39,122 nt of DNA from Halioglobus japonicus (GCA_902705825.1 CACSIL010000001.1:190937-230058); one strand, 5' to 3'; positions 7,890 to 15,937 are shown, numbered from the stretch's first letter. The notes: generated by a model from the sequence alone, not told the origin. Program-made: numbers and translations.

Positions 7890-8837
7890 GTGTCATCTAT
7901 CGACATCGAAATTAGCGAAGTGGGCCCGCGTGACGGCCTGCAAAGTATCGACACCATCATGCCAACCGAGGCAAAAAAACGCTGGATTACTGCGCTGGCA
8001 GCGGCGGGTATTCCCGAGGTTGAGGTAGGCTCTTTTGTGCCTGCAAAAGTGTTGCCGCAACTGGCGGATACGGCAGAGCTGGTAAAGCACGCGCGGCAGA
8101 TCGAGGGTCTGGCGGTGGCAGTGTTGGTGCCCAACTTGCGCGGCGCCGAGAATGCGCTTGCTGTTCGCCCGCACAAAATGACCGTGCCGTTGTCTGTGAG
8201 TGAAACCCATAGCCTGAAGAACCTTAAGCGCACCCACGTGCAGGTGCTGGAGGAGGTGCGTGGAATTCGCGCCGCTATTGATGAGCTGCCCGTAGCGGAG
8301 CGACCGAAACTGGAGGGCTCGCTGTCCACCGCTTTTGGTTGCACCCTGGAGGGCGAAGTGCCGCTGTCCAAGGTTCTTGAGATGGCAGAGAAGTTGGCGG
8401 CGGCGGGCTGTGATGAGGTGGGTCTGTCCGATACTACCGGTTTTGCCAGCCCGGTTCAGGTGCGCGAGTATACGCGCCAGATTCACCAGTTGTTGGGGCC
8501 GCAAATGCTCAGTGGCATCCATTTACACAACACGCGAGGGCAGGGCCTGGCCAATGTGATGGCTGCGCTTGATGCCGGTCTGACCACAGTTGACGCGTCC
8601 ATGGGGGGTATCGGTGGTTGCCCGTTTGCCCCGGGCGCCAGCGGTAACATCGTCACTGAGGATCTTGTCTTTCTGCTGGAGAGTATGGGGCTTAAGACCG
8701 GTGTGAACTTTGAGCGCTTGATGGCGGCGCGCAAGGTGCTGGCAGATGCCCTGCCACAGGTAGAGCTCTACGGCTTCACGCCCGAGGCGGGATTGCCCAA
8801 AGGTTTTCGTCCGGCAACGGATCAGTCCGGGGGCTGA
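7890..8837 (+). CDS. HMG-CoA lyase-family enzyme 2
   Basis: A 315-aa second member of the HMGL-like family. The start is GTG at 7890 behind AGGAG with a nine-base gap. Catalytic elements are R14-D15 (GPRDGLQ), E45, the metal motif HLHNTRG (211-217) and C244 (GGCPFAPGASGN). HLHN in place of HFHD, and a sequence well separated from enzyme 1, suggest a different acyl-CoA. It is divergent from CoA-transferase 2 with operator site B between them. It is likely to cleave a hydroxyacyl-CoA made by that transferase into a 2-oxoacid and a short acyl-CoA; the substrate is inferred. Confidence 0.88.
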   Translation: MSSIDIEISEVGPRDGLQSIDTIMPTEAKKRWITALAAAGIPEVEVGSFVPAKVLPQLADTAELVKHARQIEGLAVAVLVPNLRGAENALAVRPHKMTVPLSVSETHSLKNLKRTHVQVLEEVRGIRAAIDELPVAERPKLEGSLSTAFGCTLEGEVPLSKVLEMAEKLAAAGCDEVGLSDTTGFASPVQVREYTRQIHQLLGPQMLSGIHLHNTRGQGLANVMAALDAGLTTVDASMGGIGGCPFAPGASGNIVTEDLVFLLESMGLKTGVNFERLMAARKVLADALPQVELYGFTPEAGLPKGFRPATDQSGG

Positions 8838-8840
8838 AGC

Positions 8841-8867
8841 TTCCTGCCGGGGCTGGTGCGGCAGGAA
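8841..8867 (+). terminator. Possible hairpin terminator after lyase 2
   Basis: TTCCTGCC (8841-8848) and GGCAGGAA (8860-8867) form an 8-bp GC-rich stem with an 11-base loop, directly after the lyase 2 stop codon. No T-run follows, so this is at best a weak or factor-assisted terminator, or an RNA-end stabiliser. Confidence 0.35.
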
Positions 8868-9015
8868 CATGTCGGGCGAGCTGTAGGGTCCCAGAGCAAC
8901 AATCACGGCCATGATCAGCAGGCAGGTACTGATCCAGCAAATGGTAACGCGTCACTAATGCTCCTCCTAAACGGCTACCGCACAGGCATGAAGCGCGCTG
9001 CCTCAGTGTTGCGGA

Positions 9016-10038
9016 TTAACGGCGTTTGAGGCGGGCGAACTCACCCGTTGTTTCGGTCAGGCTGTCGCTGTACAGCAGATCGTGGGCGTCAGGGTTATTC
9101 TTCAGGTAGTTATCGAGAAAGGCGGTGGTCGCAATGTGTACCATGGTCAGCGCGTCGTCCTGCGGTGGTTGCTCCCGGTCGGTCCTGCAGATCAGGTTTC
9201 CCAGGTAGTGATCTGCTCCCTCCACCACCAGTGCGTATTTGTCGCCGGGTACCGCACCTTCAAAAGACATCAAATGGTCGCGCCAGTCGGGCCAGAAGGT
9301 CGGTTGGCTGTCCCAGGTGCCGGTGGTAATCAAGGTTGGGGTTGCGAGTCCGCTCCAGCTGTCCGCCGTGATCTCGTCAAACATGGGGCCCGGTGGCGAC
9401 AGTGCCACAATTGCGCTCACTCTGGTATCCAGTGCGTCCTGATATTGCCCGCTGTCAGGGTCCAGTGCTGCGGCACCGCCGAATTGTTGTGCGCTGAAGG
9501 CGCCAAAGGAGTGGCCTGCGAGGGCGATGCGCTGTCGGTCAATCTTTCCCTTGAGCCCGGACACGGTTTCTGCGAGCTGGGGCAGATCGTTCAGCAGGCG
9601 GTTCAGGTCGTCGACACGGGCCTGAATCAGCCCGAGGTTACCGTAGCGCAGGCTGTTGATAATCCCTCTTGCCATGCCGCAGCAATCGAGGTGGTCGGGC
9701 GCGATAACGACGTAACCGTGGGACACCCAGTGTTCAATCAGGCGGTCGTAGCTGTGGCGATCAGACCAGTTGCCGTGGGAGAAGAGAATCAGTGGGAACG
9801 GTCCGCTGGCATCGGGGTAATAGATGCTTAATGACAGCGCGCGCTGATCACCTGCTTCTGGTAGCTCAAAATTCTCAATGGCTGACACCGCATACGGCCC
9901 GACTTGTGCGGCGTACAGTGCTGCAATCTCCGCTGGCTCAGCCTGCAGCGGTTCCGCCGGTGGCAGTTCAGGTTCTTTGGCGCAGGCGCTGAGTAACATC
10001 AGCGCGGCCAGCAACGGTATTGCAACGCGGTTTATCAT
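9016..10038 (-). CDS. Lipoprotein alpha/beta hydrolase, PAF-AH/chlorophyllase/dienelactone hydrolase-like
   Basis: A 340-aa exported hydrolase. A signal sequence ends in the lipobox LLSAC (Cys19), so the enzyme is probably anchored to a periplasm-facing membrane. The core has FSHGN (oxyanion region, near 87), the nucleophile elbow GHSFG with S177, an acid candidate in TGTWDS and a histidine in GADHY. This resembles the PAF-acetylhydrolase and chlorophyllase-like branch. It is the last gene of the imidase operon, overlapping the upstream hydrolase by four bases (ATGA). It could cleave an ester such as a methyl or phytyl propionate of a tetrapyrrole, but the sequence only supports a serine ester hydrolase. 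Confidence 0.85.
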   Translation of the reverse strand: MINRVAIPLLAALMLLSACAKEPELPPAEPLQAEPAEIAALYAAQVGPYAVSAIENFELPEAGDQRALSLSIYYPDASGPFPLILFSHGNWSDRHSYDRLIEHWVSHGYVVIAPDHLDCCGMARGIINSLRYGNLGLIQARVDDLNRLLNDLPQLAETVSGLKGKIDRQRIALAGHSFGAFSAQQFGGAAALDPDSGQYQDALDTRVSAIVALSPPGPMFDEITADSWSGLATPTLITTGTWDSQPTFWPDWRDHLMSFEGAVPGDKYALVVEGADHYLGNLICRTDREQPPQDDALTMVHIATTAFLDNYLKNNPDAHDLLYSDSLTETTGEFARLKRR

Positions 10039-10982
10039 GGCAGTTGCTCCAGGAACTCTATGGCATCAGCTGCTGATTGCTGCGGTGCTTCCAGAGGAAT
10101 CACGTGGCCCACACCGGGGTAGATAACCGTTGTGATGGCGGCGGCATTGGTCAATTGCTCCCGGTATAGGGCGGCATGGGCGACGGGCAGCTGTGGGTTG
10201 TCTTCCCCCCACATAATGAGCGTGGGCGCGCTGATGAGTTGTAACTCTGCGCTGATGTCCGAGGGCTGCCAGCTGCTCATGCGTTCAAATTCAGCCCAAC
10301 GGTTGCCTTCCCCCCGGTACATGCGGTGTATCTCGCTCGCCAGTTCATCGGTGACGGTGGCCGGGTCTGCAACAGCGGCAGCGAGAAACGGCTTGAACAG
10401 GCTCTCGGGTAGCAGGTAGAAAAGGTAGCCGAACCAATCAGGCATGCCCCGTTCCATATACGGGTTGCTTGGCCTGGGCATGCCCGGCGTGTTGATAAGC
10501 ACAAGAGCGCTCACCCTGTTGCGGTGGGTTGCGGCGAAGCGCCTTGCGACTGCACCACCAGTGGATGATCCCACCAGCGCTGTGGTTTCGATGCCGAGGT
10601 GGTCGAGAAGTGCGGTAAGCAGTTGCACGCCGCGGTCATAGGAGTAATCGCCGGAGGGGTCGGCGCCGGTGAGTCCGTGGCTGGTCAGATCGTAGCGGAT
10701 TACCGTGAAGTGTTTTGACAGTTGTTCGGTCCACGCCTCCCACTGACGCATGGTATAGAAATGGGAGTGGATCAGTACCACCGGTGGGCCGCTGCCACTG
10801 ACCCGGTAGGCGAGATTAACGCCATCGATTTCAAGCCGTTGCAGGTCGTTGCCGCCGTATTCCTGCTCCAGTTGGGCCATCGGAATATCGCGGTTGCTCC
10901 ACCACAAAAAGGTGATTGCCAGCACGACAAGCAGGACAAGTGCCAGCAGGCCTCGTGTTATCCAGCGCAGGGCTATCCACAT
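10035..10982 (-). CDS. Membrane-anchored alpha/beta hydrolase
   Basis: A 315-aa alpha/beta-hydrolase-fold protein. One N-terminal transmembrane segment (about residues 10-28, rich in Leu and Val) probably anchors it with the catalytic domain outside the cytoplasm. Motifs are VLIHSHFYT (oxyanion loop), GSSTGG with nucleophile S140, a late acid in WGEDN and a histidine in GVGHVIP. It starts three bases after the lyase-family stop and overlaps the next hydrolase by ATGA, so it is co-transcribed and probably translationally coupled. The cap region (YMERGMPDWFGYLFYLLPE) is hydrophobic, which fits a lipophilic ester. The substrate is unknown. Confidence 0.85.
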   Translation of the reverse strand: MWIALRWITRGLLALVLLVVLAITFLWWSNRDIPMAQLEQEYGGNDLQRLEIDGVNLAYRVSGSGPPVVLIHSHFYTMRQWEAWTEQLSKHFTVIRYDLTSHGLTGADPSGDYSYDRGVQLLTALLDHLGIETTALVGSSTGGAVARRFAATHRNRVSALVLINTPGMPRPSNPYMERGMPDWFGYLFYLLPESLFKPFLAAAVADPATVTDELASEIHRMYRGEGNRWAEFERMSSWQPSDISAELQLISAPTLIMWGEDNPQLPVAHAALYREQLTNAAAITTVIYPGVGHVIPLEAPQQSAADAIEFLEQLP

Positions 10983-10985
10983 AGT

Positions 10986-11873
10986 CTAGTCGCCCTTGTA
11001 GTTGTCGGCGGTCGCCAGCAGCTCCGGCGCACCCAGCAATTGATTGATGCGGGAGATGTCGAGCATGTCGCTGTGTTGATCGACCGTGCTGCCCTTATTG
11101 GCGATGGTTTGCAATAGATTCTGCATCGCCGGGATGGCGCGGTGTAGCAGGGCGACAGGAAACAGGGCGATACGAAAGCCTGCCGCTTCTACGTCGCCCG
11201 CCGTGGAGATGGGGCTATTGCCACCCTCCAGCAGGTTGTACACCAGCGGGGTGCGGCTTCCGAAGCGCTCGCCGATACGGTTGATCTGGTCAATATTACC
11301 CGGTGCTTCGATGAACAGCGCGTCGGCGCCCGCTTCCAGATAGCGCTCGCCGCGCTCCATAGCGTCGTCGAAGCCATTGACGGCCAGTGCATCGGTGCGG
11401 GCAACTACCAGAGTGTGCTCGTGCTCGCGTGCATCCAGTACGGCATGTATTTTGCCCACCATCTCGCTGGTGGAGATGACACTCTTACCCGCCATATGGC
11501 CGCAGCGTTTGGGAAAGGTCTGGTCCTCCATCTGTACAGCCGACGCGCCGGCCCGTTCGAACTCACGCAGCGTGCGTTGCGCATTCAGCGCGTTGCCAAA
11601 CCCGGTGTCCATATCCACAATAAGCGGGATATCCACGCGCTCGCGCATAGCGGCCACTGTAGCTGCAACTTCACTGGCGGTCACCAGCGCCATATCGGGT
11701 CTGCCGTAGCGTGCGAAAGAGATCCCCGCACCAGATACGAACGCGCACTCGAAACCAGCCTGCTCAACCAACAACGCTGTCAGGGCATCGTAAACACCAG
11801 GTGCTTTGAGTACGGTTGGCAGTGCCAGACGCAGCCGCAGGCGGGTGCGGTGTGGTTCAGGTGAGTCAGCCAT
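10986..11873 (-). CDS. Isocitrate lyase/PEP mutase-family C-C lyase (2,3-dimethylmalate or 2-methylisocitrate lyase-like)
   Basis: A 295-aa TIM-barrel enzyme of the ICL/PEPM family. Metal-binding aspartates sit in IVDMDTGFGN (D87, D89). The catalytic loop KRCGH (122-126, C124) marks it as a true lyase rather than a mutase or hydrolase. Relatives split 2-methylisocitrate or 2,3-dimethylmalate into pyruvate plus a short acid. No 2-methylcitrate synthase or dehydratase is nearby, but a LeuCD-type hydratase is. In nicotinate-fermenting clostridia exactly that pair (hydratase plus dimethylmalate lyase) handles dimethylmaleate. It overlaps the GntR stop by eight bases within the operon. Family call firm; dialkylmalate substrate inferred. 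Confidence 0.85.
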   Translation of the reverse strand: MADSPEPHRTRLRLRLALPTVLKAPGVYDALTALLVEQAGFECAFVSGAGISFARYGRPDMALVTASEVAATVAAMRERVDIPLIVDMDTGFGNALNAQRTLREFERAGASAVQMEDQTFPKRCGHMAGKSVISTSEMVGKIHAVLDAREHEHTLVVARTDALAVNGFDDAMERGERYLEAGADALFIEAPGNIDQINRIGERFGSRTPLVYNLLEGGNSPISTAGDVEAAGFRIALFPVALLHRAIPAMQNLLQTIANKGSTVDQHSDMLDISRINQLLGAPELLATADNYKGD

Positions 11874-12645
11874 CGAGCGTCAGGTCCATCTGGTATTGAA
11901 ATCTGTCCGGGTGGTAGAACACCTGCAAATAATCTGCGAGTTGTTCCTGTCCCCGAACGGTTTTGAAGGAGTGGCGAACCAGGCTTAGAAGCGGAGCGCC
12001 AACGTCCATGTCGAGAGATTCGGCGAGCTCTGCCGTGGCGGCGGTGGCGCTGATGGTCTGGGTAACATGAGTGATCTTCAAACCCTGTTTGCGAAAGATG
12101 GCCAGACGCGGTGAGGTCTGAAAATCTTTCTTGCTCACCGTCTTTTTGAGCCCGTTGGTCCAGCTCATGTAGTAGCCGAAGGGCTGGCCGTCACGGTACC
12201 GTACCCGCTCCAGTTGTAGAACCTTGTCGCTGGCGCCGACACCCAGCGCTTCACGGATTGGTGCAGGGGGGAGTTGCATTCGGCATTTCAGTACTTTGAC
12301 ATCGGAGTGACGGGCCATGCTCTCGATTTCCTGCAGCATGCCAATCAGCGGCGCCTGTACCGGTTTGGGAGTGTATTCATAGGTGACGTGCGTGCCTTTG
12401 CCACGGCGTCGCTCAACCAGCGTTTCCGCTGCCAGTTCGTCCATCGCGCGTTTGGCGGTGATACGCGAGACATTGAAGGTCTCCGCCAGTTGCTGTTCCG
12501 TGGGCATCTGTGCGCCGTTTTCGATGGTGCCGTCCAGAATCGCGCCCTTCAGCAGGCTGTAGAGTTTGTAGTAGAGCGGCGTTGGCGTATCCCGTTCCAG
12601 CGTGTGTAGCTTGGTGTCCTTGAACAGATTGGCTATCGCGTTCAT
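11866..12645 (-). CDS. GntR-family (HutC/UTRA) transcriptional regulator
   Basis: A 259-aa repressor-type protein. The N-terminal winged HTH is at about residues 22-88 (PTEQQLAETFNVSRITAKRA). A UTRA ligand-binding domain follows from about 95 to 245, with the family-typical VLQLERVRYRDGQPFGYYMSW block. Translation starts at an ATG behind GGAG. It lies inside the imidase operon, so it is expected to control its own promoter. The 13-bp motif at sites A-D is the best candidate operator. The ligand is probably a pathway intermediate such as an imide, maleamate or dialkylmaleate (inference). Confidence 0.9.
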   Translation of the reverse strand: MNAIANLFKDTKLHTLERDTPTPLYYKLYSLLKGAILDGTIENGAQMPTEQQLAETFNVSRITAKRAMDELAAETLVERRRGKGTHVTYEYTPKPVQAPLIGMLQEIESMARHSDVKVLKCRMQLPPAPIREALGVGASDKVLQLERVRYRDGQPFGYYMSWTNGLKKTVSKKDFQTSPRLAIFRKQGLKITHVTQTISATAATAELAESLDMDVGAPLLSLVRHSFKTVRGQEQLADYLQVFYHPDRFQYQMDLTLDG

Positions 12646-12654
12646 TAAAGCTCC

Positions 12655-13584
12655 TCAATCCTGCTGTTTTCTCCAGCAGTCATAAATTTCCCCTGCGTGG
12701 GCTGACCAAACGCCGTCCAGGTGACTCAGATAGGCCAGGGCCTTTTCAAGTGTACCGATACGGTGTGGTTGACCCATAAGCCAGGGGTGGATATTGAGCG
12801 CGAGAATGCGCGCACTGTTGCCACTCTTTGCCTCGGCGAGTAAAAAGTCTGCTGCATCGCATACCTGCTCCAGCCACGACTGCTCAGAATGGAAGTTGTT
12901 CATCAGTACGAAACGGTCTTCCAGTTCGTTGGACAGGGGCATGGCGACCAGTGGCCCGTTGTCCGTGCGAAACTCAAAGGGCATGTCATCGTTCACCCAA
13001 TCACAGAAATACTCTACACCATTGGCGGCTAACAGTTCGGGTGTTTGCTCACTCTCATTGCGTGCCGGGCTAAGCCAGCCGCGCACGGCCTGCCCGCTGA
13101 GCTCGCGAAGCCGGGTAACAGAGCGCTCTACCAGCTCGCTTTCGTCACGCTGGTCCATACCGCCGTAGTGCAGGCTGTCCATATTCCAGCCGTGACAGAG
13201 GATTTCGTCACCGCGTGTGGCTATTTTGTCCAGCAGGTAAGGGGCGCGCTCAGCCAGTTCGGTGTTGAAAGCGAAACTGGCGCGGATGTTGTTTTGGTCG
13301 AAGGCCTTCAGCAGCCGATAGATACCAACCCGGTTGCCATAGTCGCGCAGTGAATAATGTCTGAAATCCGGGTATGGCATGGTCATGCCGCCGGGTACCG
13401 CAAAGGGCTCGCCTTTCTGATTCAATGGGAAAAACTGTAGGCCGACATTGATCCACAGGGCCAGTTTCTTTTCGCCCGGCCAGCTGACCGGTTTGCGCTC
13501 TGACAGCAGGCTCCAGTCATAGCGCTCATGGTCCATGCCGTAGTGGCGCTGCGGGTATTCGAGGTGTTCTTTGTCCAGTGTCAT
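12655..13584 (-). CDS. Polysaccharide-deacetylase-fold hydrolase 1, allantoinase(PuuE)/cyclic imidase-like
   Basis: A 309-aa cytoplasmic NodB-fold protein with no signal peptide, so a cell-wall deacetylase role is unlikely. It resembles the PuuE allantoinase and cyclic imide hydrolase branch: RDYGNRVGIYRLL (80-92), GDEILCHGW (125-133) and a late HPWLMGQPHRIGTLEKAL block. Enzymes of that branch open five-membered ureide or imide rings. It overlaps the paralogous gene upstream by four bases (ATGA) and lies nine bases before the GntR gene. With the amidohydrolase at 14522 it would turn a maleimide or succinimide into a half-amide and then a diacid. Ring-opening activity is inferred from family and context. 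Confidence 0.8.
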   Translation of the reverse strand: MTLDKEHLEYPQRHYGMDHERYDWSLLSERKPVSWPGEKKLALWINVGLQFFPLNQKGEPFAVPGGMTMPYPDFRHYSLRDYGNRVGIYRLLKAFDQNNIRASFAFNTELAERAPYLLDKIATRGDEILCHGWNMDSLHYGGMDQRDESELVERSVTRLRELSGQAVRGWLSPARNESEQTPELLAANGVEYFCDWVNDDMPFEFRTDNGPLVAMPLSNELEDRFVLMNNFHSEQSWLEQVCDAADFLLAEAKSGNSARILALNIHPWLMGQPHRIGTLEKALAYLSHLDGVWSAHAGEIYDCWRKQQD

Positions 13585-14522
13585 GCCCGAGCCCCCCGTG
13601 CTGCGATGTCCTGCAGGCTCTCGTCGTAGTGATTTGCAATAAAGTGTTGTGCAATCTCACGCCCGGTGGTCACCCACACGTCCGAGTGCCCGGTGATGTA
13701 CTCGAGCGCTTCTTCGAATGCCTTCATCCGGTGTGGGCAGCTCACCTGGTAGTTGTGGGTGGGAATACACATCACCGTGCCGGATTGCTCTCCCTCCGCG
13801 TAAAGGCGATCGAAATTGTCTTTGAGCATCTGTCCGTATCGCCGGGGCTCCACCCGATTGACTACGTAGGCAATGGTGTCGTTCATTTCCAGCGAGTAGG
13901 GAATGGATACAAAGCGTTTGTCACTGCGCAGCCTGATGGGTGTGGGCTGATCGTCGTGGAACAGATCGCAGGTGTAGAAGCCGCCATTGTCTCCAAACAG
14001 CTCCGTGCCGACCTCGGCGAACAAGTCAAGGGTCAGTTCTGAATGGGACAATGCCGGGGCCAGATAGCCAGCGCACTGCTGCCCCGTATGCTTATGAATA
14101 CTCTCCATGGCATCGCGGATCATATCCCGCTCCTGCGCTTCGGACATCCCGTAGGTATAGCGTGTGTTATAGATGCCGTGACTGAAAAATTCCCAGTCGC
14201 GCTCGGCGCACAGGGCAATAAGCTCCGGGTGATGGTCGCACAGCGCGGTGGAGAGGGATACCGAGCCACGCACGCCGTACCGCTCCAGTACCTCCATCTG
14301 CCTCATGTGGCCCACGCGGTTGCCGTAGTCGCGAATACTGTAACCCTGGGTTGCGGGATAGGGTTGTGGCCAGGCCTTGCGATAGGGGTTGGCAGGCGGG
14401 TTCAGCTCGTAGAACTCGATATTCGGTGCCACCCAGAACGCGATTCTGGCACCGTTGGGCCATTCGATTTTGGGACGGTCCTCGTAGGGCCAGTAGTCAT
14501 AGAATCCGGGGTCGGCTTTCAT
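13581..14522 (-). CDS. Polysaccharide-deacetylase-fold hydrolase 2, allantoinase/imidase-like
   Basis: A 313-aa paralogue of the downstream gene with the same layout: WPNGARIAFWVAPNIEFYE near the N-terminus, IRDYGNRVGHMRQMEVL (63-79) and WEFFSHGIYN (110-119). There is no export signal. Its start codon overlaps the stop of the amidohydrolase gene by one base (TAATG). The two copies could form a hetero-oligomer or divide substrates, for example methyl-ethyl-maleimide versus carboxyethyl (hematinic) imide. The CE4 metal ligands are not fully conserved by eye, as in metal-independent allantoinases. The imide role is inferred. Confidence 0.8.
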   Translation of the reverse strand: MKADPGFYDYWPYEDRPKIEWPNGARIAFWVAPNIEFYELNPPANPYRKAWPQPYPATQGYSIRDYGNRVGHMRQMEVLERYGVRGSVSLSTALCDHHPELIALCAERDWEFFSHGIYNTRYTYGMSEAQERDMIRDAMESIHKHTGQQCAGYLAPALSHSELTLDLFAEVGTELFGDNGGFYTCDLFHDDQPTPIRLRSDKRFVSIPYSLEMNDTIAYVVNRVEPRRYGQMLKDNFDRLYAEGEQSGTVMCIPTHNYQVSCPHRMKAFEEALEYITGHSDVWVTTGREIAQHFIANHYDESLQDIAARGARA

Positions 14523-15208
14523 TATTTTGCGTCCACCTGTTCACTGTTCTGTTTGGCCAGCCAGTCGAGCACCTCATCCACCTCCACTACATCGGCATAC
14601 TTCAGCGACAGGTCGGTCAGGTTGGCGAAGTGATAACTCTCGTGCTTGTCTGCCACGCACTGCTCGGGAACAATGGTACGGTAGCCTCGGGACAGGCTGT
14701 CCACGGCTGTGGCGCGAATACACCCGGAGGTGGAGCCGCCCGTCAGGATCACGGTGTCGACCTTGTGCCAAACCAGCAGTGATTGCAGTTGTGTCTCGAA
14801 AAAAGCGGATGGCATTTTCTTCAGGTAGATGACGTCGCGTTCAGGTTGGATGTCGAGGCGGTCGTCAAATTCCGAGCGCTCTGAATCGAACTTGATATTC
14901 TGCAGGGAGTCGGGCGTGTCGGTACGCGTGCCCCAGATACCGGCATCTTCACCCGAATTCATATAGGCGACATGCGTCCACACGACCGGCCAGTCGAGCG
15001 CGCGAAAGTGGCTGGCGAGCTGGTTCACATAATCAAGCTGCTTGGGGTCTGTTTCATAGGCTGTGGCAAACAGATCGGTGCGAGTATAGGCTTTTTGTGG
15101 GTCGATATTGACCAGTACGGCTTTGCTGCCGAATCCGAAGCGCTTGCGTGCCGGATTGTTCTTTATCTCCTGGTAGATTTCCCGTGCTGTCTTGTTGCTG
15201 GTTTCCAT
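14522..15208 (-). CDS. Isochorismatase-fold amidohydrolase (N-carbamoylsarcosine amidase/maleamate amidohydrolase-like)
   Basis: A 228-aa cysteine hydrolase. The catalytic triad is visible: D36 (VNIDPQKAY), K130 before MPSAFF, and C163 in GGSTSGCIRATAVDSL with the cis-peptide-type GS preceding it. The STSGCxRA(T)xxD block is typical of N-carbamoylsarcosine amidases and NicF-type maleamate amidohydrolases, not of siderophore isochorismatases. It is the first gene of the seven-gene operon and is divergent from the GST with site D between them. It would hydrolyse the half-amide released by the two imidase-like enzymes, giving ammonia and a diacid. Family branch fairly sure; substrate inferred. 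Confidence 0.85.
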   Translation of the reverse strand: METSNKTAREIYQEIKNNPARKRFGFGSKAVLVNIDPQKAYTRTDLFATAYETDPKQLDYVNQLASHFRALDWPVVWTHVAYMNSGEDAGIWGTRTDTPDSLQNIKFDSERSEFDDRLDIQPERDVIYLKKMPSAFFETQLQSLLVWHKVDTVILTGGSTSGCIRATAVDSLSRGYRTIVPEQCVADKHESYHFANLTDLSLKYADVVEVDEVLDWLAKQNSEQVDAK

Positions 15209-15238
15209 TCATTGTTCTCCTGCTGTGTATCTTTGAAA

Positions 15239-15255
15239 AGATATAATATTATGTC
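15239..15255. promoter_or_regulatory. Operator-like site D before the imidase operon
   Basis: Bases 15243-15255 read ATAATATTATGTC, one mismatch from site A, and include the 10-bp palindrome ATAATATTAT. The preceding AAGAT gives the same extended sequence as site B read on its minus strand. It lies 35 bp before the amidohydrolase start and about 50 bp before the GST start, so it can govern the operon containing the GntR gene itself. Confidence 0.62.
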
Positions 15256-15301
15256 TTTAAGGTATATAGTCGAATCGCTGTAACATCAATCGGAGGGTTC
15301 C

Positions 15302-15937
15302 TTGAAACTGTTCAATCTTGATCATTCGCCCTATGCAACGCGTGTGCGTATACAGATAAAACACGGCCAGTTACCGCTAGCGGTAGAGGCTCCGCCAGTG
15401 CAGCTGCGCACGCCAGAATTTGTGGCGCAATTTCCCTATGGGAAAATCCCGATACTGCAACTGGATGATGGCTCTCACCTGGCGGATTCCTGGGTAATTA
15501 TGGAATATCTTGAAAGCTGTTTTGCAGACAGTGGCCTGCTGCCCGCTGATGCACTGGAGCGCGCGCGAATGCAGACACTGGCTCGCTGTGCCGATACCTG
15601 CCTGGGGCCGGGTGCTGTGTTTCCGATGTTCGCGGCAGTGGCCAAGCGCGATAATGCGGTGACTCTGGTGGAAAACATGGATGCAGAATTGCAGCGTCTC
15701 GATCACGTGCTTGCAGGGCAGGGAGATGTGACGGCGCGTTCACTGCATCTGGGCGATGTTGCGCTGGCGCCACACCTGTCCTACCTGTTGCTGCTGGCAC
15801 CTTTGTTTGGTGCCGATGATGCGCTGGGTGGGTACGATGCAGTATCCGCCTGGTGGCAGTGGGTGAATACGGATGCAGCAGTGGCTGAGGAGTTGGGCGT
15901 GATGCAGCAGGCGGCTGCGGCTTTCTTTAAAAAATGA
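15302..15937 (+). CDS. Glutathione S-transferase family protein
   Basis: A 211-aa GST. The thioredoxin-like N-domain has S9 (DHSPYATRV) as probable catalytic residue, followed by the cis-proline GKIPIL and the glutathione-gamma-glutamyl motif DSWVIMEYLE. A helical C-domain follows. The start is TTG at 15302, supported by GGAGGG five bases upstream. It is divergent from the imidase operon and shares operator site D. Possible jobs are glutathione-dependent cis-trans isomerisation of a maleate-like acid (as maleylpyruvate isomerases do), reductive conjugation, or protection from reactive maleimides, which alkylate thiols. The last would suit the proposed pathway well. Family certain, role open. 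Confidence 0.87.
   Translation: MKLFNLDHSPYATRVRIQIKHGQLPLAVEAPPVQLRTPEFVAQFPYGKIPILQLDDGSHLADSWVIMEYLESCFADSGLLPADALERARMQTLARCADTCLGPGAVFPMFAAVAKRDNAVTLVENMDAELQRLDHVLAGQGDVTARSLHLGDVALAPHLSYLLLLAPLFGADDALGGYDAVSAWWQWVNTDAAVAEELGVMQQAAAAFFKK

Noticed and set aside
12655..14522. Peptidoglycan or chitin deacetylases
   Set aside because: Neither protein has a signal peptide, and both match the cytoplasmic allantoinase/imidase branch of the fold. They are coupled to an amidohydrolase.
14522..15208. Siderophore-type isochorismatase
   Set aside because: The catalytic block STSGCIRATAVD is of the carbamoylsarcosine/maleamate amidase type, and no siderophore genes are present.
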